This document shows, piece by piece, positions 5,758 to 10,495 of a DNA stretch of 10,495 bases (position 1 is its first letter; each line of letters starts with the position of its first letter). A program made the translations under genes and the position numbers. The notes under the pieces were generated by a model that did not search any database, was not told the DNA's origin, and worked only from the letters and a program-made list of their open reading frames with translations. The stretch is taken from the NCBI GenBank assembly GCA_950069165.1, contig CATMIT010000055.1, positions 1-10,495 of the forward strand, written 5' to 3'. Source of the DNA: an uncultured Flavobacteriales bacterium (GTDB lineage Bacteria; Bacteroidota; Bacteroidia; Flavobacteriales; BACL11).

Positions 5758-5830
5758 CACGGGTGGAGAGACTCGAACTCCCAGCCAATGGTTTTGGAGA
5801 CCACTACTCTACCAATTGAGCTACACCCGT
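5758..5830 (-). tRNA. tRNA-Trp (anticodon CCA)
   Basis: This is a 73-base cloverleaf. A seven-pair acceptor stem (ACGGGTG with CACCCGT) and discriminator G frame a D arm AGCTCAATTGGTAGAGT, an anticodon stem-loop with CCA, and a T arm GGGAGTTCGAGTCTCTC. No 3' CCA is encoded. It lies between tuf and secE, the common location for tRNA-Trp in bacteria, and is presumably cut out of the tuf-secE transcript. Confidence 0.97.
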
Positions 5831-5842
5831 TTAAACAGCAAC

Positions 5843-5863
5843 AGGAAGGCAAAATGTCTTCCT
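5843..5863 (-). promoter_or_regulatory. Hairpin between tuf and tRNA-Trp
   Basis: Bases 5843-5851 (AGGAAGGCA) and 5855-5863 (TGTCTTCCT) pair around a 3-base loop; one pair is G-T on the plus strand and A-C in the transcribed strand. It lies 22 bases after the tuf stop. No T-run follows on the transcribed side, so it may be a 3' end-protecting or processing stem rather than a strong terminator. Confidence 0.35.
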
Positions 5864-5885
5864 TTATTGCCGAAAAACTATGTTT

Positions 5886-7073
5886 TTACTCAATTATTGA
5901 AGTAATTTGTCCCGCACCTACTGTTCTTCCTCCTTCTCTAATAGCAAATCGTAATCCTTCACTCATTGCCACCCCATTTATCAATTCAACTGTAATAGTT
6001 AAATTATCCCCTGGCATTACCATTTCAGTCCCATCAGGCAAGAAAATCTCACCAGTTACATCAGTTGTTCTGATGTAAAACTGAGGTCTGTATTTATTAT
6101 GGAAAGGGGTATGCCTTCCACCTTCTTCTTTCTTTAATATATACACCTCCGCTTTAAACTTGGTATGAGGAGTTACTGATCCTGGTTTACAAATAACCAT
6201 TCCTCTTCTAATATCTGACTTCTCAATTCCTCTTAATAAGATTCCAACATTATCACCGGCTTCACCTCTATCAAGTATTTTTCTAAACATCTCAACTCCA
6301 GTAACAGTTGAGCTTAATTTCTCAGCACCCATTCCAATAATATCAACAGCATCACCAGTATTAGCAATACCCGTTTCAATTCTACCTGTAGCCACTGTTC
6401 CTCTACCAGTAATAGTAAATACATCTTCAATTGGCATTAAAAATGGTTTTTCATTATCCCTTACTGGCTCCTCTATATAAGAATCTACAGCAGCCATAAG
6501 CTCATCAATCTTTCCTACCCACTCAGATTCACCATTTAATGCACCAAGAGCTGAACCAGCAATCACAGGAGTATTATCCCCATCATATTCATAAAATGAA
6601 AGTAATTCTCTTATCTCCATATCGACTAATTCAAGGAGTTCCTCATCATCTACCATATCTACTTTATTCATAAATACAACCATTCTAGGAATACCAACTT
6701 GTCTTCCTAATAAAATGTGCTCTCTTGTTTGAGGCATAGGCCCATCATTTGCAGCACACACCAATATTGCTCCATCCATCTGAGCAGCACCTGTTACCAT
6801 ATTCTTGACATAATCTGCATGTCCTGGACAATCAACATGTGCATAATGACGGTTTTCGGTCTCATATTCAATGTGAGCAGTATTAATAGTTATACCCCTT
6901 TCTTTTTCTTCAGGAGCATTATCTATTGAATCAAAAGTTGCTACTTCAGCTAATCCTTTTGCTGCTAATACTTTAGTAATAGCGGCTGTCAATGTAGTTT
7001 TTCCATGATCTACATGACCAATAGTACCAATGTTTAAATGTGGCTTGGTACGGTTAAATTTTTCTTTTGCCAT
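5886..7073 (-). CDS. tuf: Translation elongation factor Tu
   Basis: EF-Tu is the GTPase that delivers aminoacyl-tRNA to the ribosomal A site. The 395 residues are full length. The G domain carries G1 GHVDHGKT (19-26), switch I RGITI (59-63), G3 DCPGH (81-85), G4 NKVD (136-139) and G5 SAL (174-176). Domains 2 and 3 follow, with VFTITGRGTVATGRIE, GDNVGILLRGI and a C-terminal REGGRTVGAGQITSI. The start ATG at 7073 gives the standard MAKEKFNRTKPHLNIGTIGH. It sits 71 bp after tRNA-Thr(GGT), in an AT-rich spacer with no recognisable promoter, and is probably transcribed with the tRNA cluster from the promoter at 7529-7561. Confidence 0.99.
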   Translation of the reverse strand: MAKEKFNRTKPHLNIGTIGHVDHGKTTLTAAITKVLAAKGLAEVATFDSIDNAPEEKERGITINTAHIEYETENRHYAHVDCPGHADYVKNMVTGAAQMDGAILVCAANDGPMPQTREHILLGRQVGIPRMVVFMNKVDMVDDEELLELVDMEIRELLSFYEYDGDNTPVIAGSALGALNGESEWVGKIDELMAAVDSYIEEPVRDNEKPFLMPIEDVFTITGRGTVATGRIETGIANTGDAVDIIGMGAEKLSSTVTGVEMFRKILDRGEAGDNVGILLRGIEKSDIRRGMVICKPGSVTPHTKFKAEVYILKKEEGGRHTPFHNKYRPQFYIRTTDVTGEIFLPDGTEMVMPGDNLTITVELINGVAMSEGLRFAIREGGRTVGAGQITSIIE

Positions 7074-7144
7074 TGCTTTGTTTTTTAGTTACTATTTTAA
7101 TTAATTTATTTTTACTTACATTTACTTTTTTATCAATCTTATAG

Positions 7145-7216
7145 AGCCAATGACGGGAATTGAACCCGTGACCTCTTCCTTACCAAGGAAACGCTCTACC
7201 CCTGAGCTACATCGGC
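7145..7216 (-). tRNA. tRNA-Thr (anticodon GGT)
   Basis: A 72-base cloverleaf has acceptor stem GCCGATG with CATTGGC, D arm AGCTCAGGGGTAGAGC, anticodon GGT flanked by TTTCC and GGAAG, and T arm ACGGGTTCAATTCCCGT. Discriminator T; CCA is not encoded. It is the last tRNA before tuf. Confidence 0.97.
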
Positions 7217-7230
7217 TAAACATAGCTTTG

Positions 7231-7303
7231 AGCGGGAGACGGGATTCGAACCCGCGACCCTCAGCTTGGAAGGCTGATGCTCTACCAACTGAGCTACTTC
7301 CGC
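7231..7303 (-). tRNA. tRNA-Gly (anticodon TCC)
   Basis: A 73-base cloverleaf has acceptor stem GCGGAAG with CTCCCGC (one G-T pair), D arm AGCTCAGTTGGTAGAGC, anticodon TCC in a TCAGC/GCTGA stem, and T arm GCGGGTTCGAATCCCGT. Discriminator T; no encoded CCA. It lies 14 bp from tRNA-Thr(GGT) and 10 bp from tRNA-Tyr. Confidence 0.97.
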
Positions 7304-7313
7304 TAGTAATTCG

Positions 7314-7395
7314 TGGGGAGAACAGGATTCGAACCTGTGAAGGCTATGCCAACAGATTTACAGTCTGTCCTCGTTGACCGCTTGAGTATCTCCCC
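7314..7395 (-). tRNA. tRNA-Tyr (anticodon GTA)
   Basis: An 82-base class II tRNA has acceptor stem GGGGAGA with TCTCCCC, anticodon GTA in a CAGAC stem, a long variable arm between the anticodon stem and the T arm, and T arm ACAGGTTCGAATCCTGT. Discriminator A; no encoded CCA. The long variable arm is normal for bacterial tRNA-Tyr. Confidence 0.97.
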
Positions 7396-7405
7396 AGCTG
7401 TTTAG

Positions 7406-7479
7406 AGCCGATAGAGGGACTCGAACCCACGACCTGCTGATTACAAATCAGCTGCTCTAGCCAACTGAGCTATATCGGC
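7406..7479 (-). tRNA. tRNA-Thr (anticodon TGT)
   Basis: A 74-base cloverleaf has acceptor stem GCCGATA with TATCGGC, D arm AGCTCAGTTGGCTAGAGC, anticodon TGT in a CTGAT/ATCAG stem, and T arm GTGGGTTCGAGTCCCTC. Discriminator T; no encoded CCA. It is the first gene after the promoter at 7529-7561. Together with tRNA-Thr(GGT) it covers the threonine box through wobble. Confidence 0.97.
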
Positions 7480-7528
7480 AATCACTCTTCCTATTAATAA
7501 CAAAGAACTATACCCTTAAAAGGGGTTG

Positions 7529-7561
7529 CAAATGTATTAAAGTTTTTTAATTTCACCCAAA
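7529..7561 (-). promoter_or_regulatory. Bacteroidota-type promoter for the tRNA-tuf operon
   Basis: On the minus strand TTTG (7561-7558) is followed by 21 bases and then TACATTTG (7536-7529), fitting the Bacteroidota housekeeping consensus TTTG-N19/21-TAnnTTTG with no mismatch. Transcription should begin near 7520-7525, roughly 45 bases before tRNA-Thr(TGT). A short CCCTT-TT-AAGGG inverted repeat lies at about that point. It probably drives the four tRNAs and tuf, and possibly genes beyond, since no other consensus promoter was found between here and rpoB. The start site is inferred. Confidence 0.82.
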
Positions 7562-7606
7562 CAATAAAATAGATTTTTTTGAAATTTGTTTTAACCTAGT
7601 AAAGAG

Positions 7607-7897
7607 TTACTTTTTCGCTTTATTTTTCAAGATTTGTTTTCGTAAAGCATGAAAAACTTGATTGGTTGATTCTTCAAATGTGTCGGATTTTCTTTTAGCA
7701 AAGAATTCGGAGCCGGGATATTTTAGTTTGATTTCAGCTATTTTGTTAGAATAAGATTCTGCTTTGCTCAATTTTAAAAAAACATCAGAGCTGATTATCT
7801 TATTGTCCAATTTTAATAATTTATTTATCTTTTTTTCGATAAAACTTTCTAAATTGTTATCGATATGAAAATGAATGGAGTGGATGTTGATAGTCAT
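7607..7897 (-). CDS. hpf: Ribosome hibernation-promoting factor, short form (HPF/YfiA family)
   Basis: Proteins of this family bind the 30S decoding channel in stationary phase and block mRNA and tRNA access. The 96 residues match the short form (about 95-110), without the C-terminal dimerisation domain of long HPF. The N-terminus MTINIHSIHFHIDNNLESFIEKKINKL fits the first strand and helix, a central IAEIKLKYPGSEFFAKRKSDTFEES fits the strand pair and turn, and a lysine-rich helix ends in KKQ-like RKQILKNKAKK, consistent with rRNA binding. It starts 11 bp after the recombinase stop and is probably co-transcribed with it. Which of HPF or YfiA behaviour it has cannot be decided from sequence. 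Confidence 0.9.
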   Translation of the reverse strand: MTINIHSIHFHIDNNLESFIEKKINKLLKLDNKIISSDVFLKLSKAESYSNKIAEIKLKYPGSEFFAKRKSDTFEESTNQVFHALRKQILKNKAKK

Positions 7898-7908
7898 AAT
7901 TTTTGGTT

Positions 7909-8772
7909 TTATGCTCTTGGGTGAGCTTGTTTGTAAACTGTTTTTAATTTTTCAATGGTATTATGTGTATAGTGCTGTGTCGCATTCAAGCTAGTATGTC
8001 CTAAAATTTCTTTAATCGCATTGATATCGGCACCATTGTTAAGCATATGAGTAGCAAATGTATGGCGCAAAATATGTGGGCTTTTTTTATCTAAAGAAGT
8101 TACCATGGAAAGATACTTATTTACTAAACGATAAACTTGTTTTGCAGAAATTTGCTTTCCTTTTTCGGTTATAAATAAAAATTCACTTTTATTTAAAGAA
8201 CTTAATTGTTTGATGTTAGCTAAAATAGGAGAAGTTAGCGGAATTAACCTTTCTTTATTCCGTTTTCCCAAAACCAATATAGTAGAATTAGAATAATCAA
8301 TATCCTTATTTTTGAGATTAATAAGTTCTGATAATCTAATTCCTGTAAAATAAAATAATTCTAAAATCAACCTATCTCTTTGGGCTAAAAACCCTTCTCC
8401 AAAATCAATCTCATTGAATAGTTCTTCCATTTTTATTTCCTCCACAAAAACAGCTAATCTTTTGGAAGTTTTAGGAGAGATGATTTTTTGCATTGGGCTA
8501 AGCTCTATTATATCTTCTTTTATTAAAAATCGAAAATAAGTTTTTAGAGTAGTGATCTTTCTGTTTACAGAGCGAGCAGAAATATTATTGTTTAGAAGAT
8601 TAGCAATCCAGCTTCTGACGAATTGGAAATTTACTTTTTTGACAGAATTTATTTGAAATTCTGAGAATAGGAACTTAATAAATTGCTCTAAATCGGTAGT
8701 ATAAGAAAGAATTGTATGAACGGAATATCTTTTTTCGTGCTTTAAATAGTGTAGGAATTTTTCCTTATGCAT
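7909..8772 (-). CDS. Tyrosine recombinase, XerC/XerD type
   Basis: This is a site-specific recombinase that cuts DNA with a tyrosine nucleophile. The context and size suggest the chromosomal Xer enzyme that resolves dimers at dif. From the ATG at 8772 it has 287 residues: an N-terminal SAM-like core-binding domain (about 1-90) and a catalytic domain with the full set R146 (TGIRLSEL), K170 (LGK), H233 and R236 (HILRH), H259 (LGHTSLNATQHYT) and nucleophile Y268. An ATG at 8805 would add 11 residues (MYIRILLKGRF); I prefer 8772 because AAAAGGCAGG precedes it and homologues begin at this point. No consensus promoter was found in the 77 bp to rpsU, so read-through from rpsU is likely. XerC and XerD cannot be separated here. 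It is a host gene; nothing suggests an integron or phage. Confidence 0.93.
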   Translation of the reverse strand: MHKEKFLHYLKHEKRYSVHTILSYTTDLEQFIKFLFSEFQINSVKKVNFQFVRSWIANLLNNNISARSVNRKITTLKTYFRFLIKEDIIELSPMQKIISPKTSKRLAVFVEEIKMEELFNEIDFGEGFLAQRDRLILELFYFTGIRLSELINLKNKDIDYSNSTILVLGKRNKERLIPLTSPILANIKQLSSLNKSEFLFITEKGKQISAKQVYRLVNKYLSMVTSLDKKSPHILRHTFATHMLNNGADINAIKEILGHTSLNATQHYTHNTIEKLKTVYKQAHPRA

Positions 8773-8849
8773 AAACCTGCCTTTTAGAAGTATACGAATA
8801 TACACAAAAAAAGTATAATAAACCTAAAGAAAAATATGATTTTTAAGAC

Positions 8850-9041
8850 TTATTCGTCTTCCTGAAGTAGTTTTTGAGAATAAGCAGCTTTTAGTTTTTG
8901 TTCGCGTAATATTATCGATTTTTTAGTGAACTGCTTTCTGGATCGCAATTGCTTCATGGTTCCTGTTCTCAAGAATTTTTTCTTGAACCTTTTAAGAGCT
9001 CTGTCAATTTGTTCTCCTTCTTTTACTGGTATAATTATCAT
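8850..9041 (-). CDS. rpsU: 30S ribosomal protein S21
   Basis: S21 is a small basic protein near the 3' end of 16S rRNA that aids translation initiation. The 63 residues start MIIIPVKEGEQIDRALKRFKK, the standard S21 N-terminus, and continue with a lysine- and arginine-rich helical region (LRSRKQFTKKSIILREQKLKAAY). No Shine-Dalgarno precedes the ATG, only AATTAAAACAGTAGA. It has its own promoter 23 bases upstream and is probably the first gene of an rpsU-xer-hpf unit that links a ribosomal protein to a ribosome hibernation factor. Confidence 0.97.
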   Translation of the reverse strand: MIIIPVKEGEQIDRALKRFKKKFLRTGTMKQLRSRKQFTKKSIILREQKLKAAYSQKLLQEDE

Positions 9042-9063
9042 TCTACTGTTTTAATTTGGGCTG

Positions 9064-9094
9064 CAAAAGTATAAATATCTTTATAATGGACAAA
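9064..9094 (-). promoter_or_regulatory. Bacteroidota-type promoter for rpsU
   Basis: On the minus strand TTTG (9094-9091), 19 bases and TACTTTTG (9071-9064) match TTTG-N19/21-TAnnTTTG exactly. It begins 2 bp beyond the stop of the acyl-CoA dehydrogenase gene. The start codon of rpsU follows the -7 box by 22 bases, so the 5' leader should be only about 15 bases, too short for a structured regulatory leader. Confidence 0.8.
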
Positions 9095-9095
9095 G

Positions 9096-10235
9096 TTATT
9101 TCAAAATTTGTTTTGCAATAACTAATTTTTGAATTTCGGAAGTTCCTTCTCCTATTGTACAGAGTTTGGAATCACGATAAAAACGCTCCACCGGAAAGTC
9201 CTTTGTATAGCCATAACCTCCTAGTACTTGCACTGCATCAGTAGCTACTTTTACCGCCACTTCTGAGGAGTAATATTTCGCCATAGCCCCTTCCAAAGTC
9301 ATCTGTTCTCCTTTATTTTTTTTGTCAGCAGCATTGTAAATCAAGAGTTCAGAGGCCTCAATTTCGGTTGCCATATCAGCTAATTTGAATGCAATGGCCT
9401 GAAAATGAGAAATAGGTTTGCCAAATTGATACCTTTCCTTAGAATATTGCAAGGCTGCTTGATAAGCTCCTTTTGCAATCCCTAAACCTAAGGCAGCAAT
9501 GGAAATTCTACCGCCATCCAATACCTTCATGGATTGAATAAAACCATCCCCTACATTTCCTAATATATTTTTGTTTGGAACACGGCAATTATCAAAAATA
9601 AGTTCAGCAGTTTCTGAAGCTCGCATTCCCAATTTATCTTCTTTTTTTCCGGAAGAAAAACCAGGAGTACCTTTCTCAATAACAAAAGTGCTAATACTAT
9701 GCGCATCTCCTTTTTCACCAGTTCTTGCAATTACAACAGCTACATCTCCTGAAATGGCGTGTGTAATAAAGTTTTTCGCACCATTTATTACCCAATACTT
9801 TCCATCTTTAACAGCAGTGGTTGACATTGCACCTGCATCTGAACCTGTGTTATGCTCGGTTAATCCCCAAGCGCCAATCCACTCAGCTGTAGCAAGTTTT
9901 GGTAACCATTTTTTCTTTTGCTGTTCATTTCCAAATTGTAAAATATGCCCTGTGCAGAGGGAGTTATGTGCCGCCATAGAAAGCCCAATGGAAGGATCTA
10001 AAATAGAAAGCTGCTCAATAGCCGTTACATATTCAGTGTAGGAAAAGCCAGAACCCCCATACTCTGATGGGACCAATACGCCCATTAATCCTAATTCGCC
10101 CAATTTCTTAAATACTTCTACTGGAAAAGTTTGAGTATCGTCCCATTCTCTGACAAAAGGAGTAATATTTTGCTTACCAAATTGCTGAATCATATCAGCA
10201 ATCATTTTCTGGTTTTCGTTCGTATTAAAATCCAT
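9096..10235 (-). CDS. Acyl-CoA dehydrogenase, short-chain (SCAD-like) type
   Basis: This FAD enzyme oxidises the alpha-beta bond of an acyl-CoA to an enoyl-CoA and passes electrons to ETF. The 379 residues are full length. An N-terminal helical domain is followed by the FAD/substrate signature AWGLTEHNTGSDAG (122-135), the beta domain (about 125-230), and a C-terminal helical domain with ERYQFGKPISHFQA (267-280), QVLGGYGYTKDFPVERFYRD and IGEGTSEIQ. E363 in IGEGTSEIQ is at the position of the catalytic base of SCAD/MCAD; the alternative position used by isovaleryl-CoA dehydrogenase (near 248) has no Glu. Chain-length preference, including branched-chain or butyryl substrates, cannot be read from sequence. 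It begins 4 bp after apt, so the two are probably co-transcribed despite unrelated roles. Confidence 0.95.
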   Translation of the reverse strand: MDFNTNENQKMIADMIQQFGKQNITPFVREWDDTQTFPVEVFKKLGELGLMGVLVPSEYGGSGFSYTEYVTAIEQLSILDPSIGLSMAAHNSLCTGHILQFGNEQQKKKWLPKLATAEWIGAWGLTEHNTGSDAGAMSTTAVKDGKYWVINGAKNFITHAISGDVAVVIARTGEKGDAHSISTFVIEKGTPGFSSGKKEDKLGMRASETAELIFDNCRVPNKNILGNVGDGFIQSMKVLDGGRISIAALGLGIAKGAYQAALQYSKERYQFGKPISHFQAIAFKLADMATEIEASELLIYNAADKKNKGEQMTLEGAMAKYYSSEVAVKVATDAVQVLGGYGYTKDFPVERFYRDSKLCTIGEGTSEIQKLVIAKQILK

Positions 10236-10239
10236 CTAT

Positions 10240-10495
10240 TTAATAATCTTTCAGACTTATAATATGGTCTGAATATTGCTTTAATTTTTCTTTTCCATTT
10301 AAAAAATCAAGGGAAACAACAAAAGCAAAACCTGCTACTTTTGCACCTAATCTTTGAATGAGTTCTGCTGCTGCGCAAGCTGTTCCTCCTGTTGCTAGCA
10401 AATCGTCATGCACCAAAACATGCCAGTTGTTTTTAATGTCATTTTTATGTATCTCCACCTCAGCAGAGCCATATTCCAAATCGTATTTGTATTTG
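10240..10495 (-). CDS. apt: Adenine phosphoribosyltransferase, C-terminal part (5' end beyond window)
   Basis: APT converts adenine and PRPP to AMP in purine salvage. About 84 residues are present. The frame stays open to the right edge and includes KYKYDLEYGSAEVEIHK upstream of any start codon, matching the internal YDLEYG segment of APT, so the gene is truncated by the window and does not start at the internal TTG. The PRPP-binding loop is LVHDDLLATGGTACAA, very close to the usual VDDLLATGGT with His in place of a hydrophobic residue before DD. The C-terminus (FAFVVSLDFLNGKEKL, then ISLKDY) fits the family. The stop is 4 bp before the acyl-CoA dehydrogenase start. Confidence 0.93.
   Translation of the reverse strand, partial: KYKYDLEYGSAEVEIHKNDIKNNWHVLVHDDLLATGGTACAAAELIQRLGAKVAGFAFVVSLDFLNGKEKLKQYSDHIISLKDY

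Noticed and set aside
5738..5788. Extended SecE N-terminus from the ATG at 5788
   Set aside because: The extra 17 residues are translated tRNA-Trp sequence; homologous SecE proteins start near the GTG at 5737.
7150..7377. 75-aa plus-strand reading frame across the tRNA cluster
   Set aside because: It is the antisense of three tRNA genes; the peptide (MTGIEPVTSSLPRKRS) is a well-known type of spurious protein from tRNA complements.
7909..8772. Integrase of a genomic island next to tRNA genes
   Set aside because: A tyrosine recombinase beside tRNAs invites this, but sequence and size fit housekeeping Xer, all neighbours are core genes, and no tRNA-end repeat was seen.
8773..8805. Extended recombinase start at 8805
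   Set aside because: The added 11 residues are not family-like and the ATG at 8772 has an AGG-type ribosome-binding stretch.
8790..8830. Possible recombinase promoter (TACTTTTTTTG region)
   Set aside because: The spacing within the -7 box is wrong and no TTTG lies at the right distance; AT-rich background explains it.
9571..10041. 156-aa plus-strand reading frame
   Set aside because: It lies fully antisense to a strongly conserved acyl-CoA dehydrogenase and shows no recognisable domain.
1..10495. CRISPR arrays, phage genes, toxin-antitoxin or defence systems
   Set aside because: No regular repeat-spacer pattern and no such gene families were found; the window is core housekeeping.

Overview
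The window is a block of core translation and transcription genes from a low-GC (roughly one-third G+C) member of the Bacteroidota, probably the Flavobacteriia or a close relative. This assignment rests on close resemblance of RpoB, EF-Tu and the ribosomal proteins to that group, near absence of Shine-Dalgarno sequences, two promoters of the Bacteroidota form TTTG-N19/21-TAnnTTTG, tRNA genes without an encoded CCA, and the gene order. The species cannot be named from sequence alone.

Every gene is on the minus strand, so transcription runs from high to low coordinates. In that direction the window holds: the 3' part of apt (purine salvage); a short-chain-type acyl-CoA dehydrogenase; rpsU (S21) with its own promoter; a XerC/D-type tyrosine recombinase; hpf (ribosome hibernation); a canonical promoter; a four-tRNA cluster Thr(TGT)-Tyr(GTA)-Gly(TCC)-Thr(GGT); tuf; tRNA-Trp(CCA); secE; nusG; rplK; a cold-shock gene; rplA; rplJ; a second, longer cold-shock gene; rplL; and the first 691 codons of rpoB, cut by the left edge. 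No gene-free stretch exceeds about 130 bases.

Most of this is conserved housekeeping content. EF-Tu and the tRNAs supply elongation, S21, L11, L1, L10 and L7/L12 build the ribosome and its GTPase stalk, HPF silences ribosomes, NusG and RpoB act in transcription, and SecE is part of the translocon.

The exceptional part is the L11-L1-L10-L7/L12 segment. Two nearly identical cold-shock-domain genes are nested in it, one between rplK and rplA and one between rplJ and rplL. They share a 212-bp repeat (6 mismatches) that includes the leader. The second copy has lost its stop and runs into an acidic tail whose last 19 residues are a near copy of the L10 C-terminus. This is mirrored in the DNA by a 61-bp direct repeat (3 mismatches) flanking the cassette. 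The result looks like a chimeric protein, an RNA-binding cold-shock domain carrying an L10-like tail, encoded between the two proteins that form the ribosomal stalk. This is the best candidate here for something undescribed.

Other details: secE most likely starts at a GTG just after tRNA-Trp, not inside the tRNA; rpoB most likely starts at TTG; a 12-pair hairpin sits in the rplL-rpoB spacer; and only 3 bp separate rplA from rplJ, leaving no room for a classical L10 leader there.
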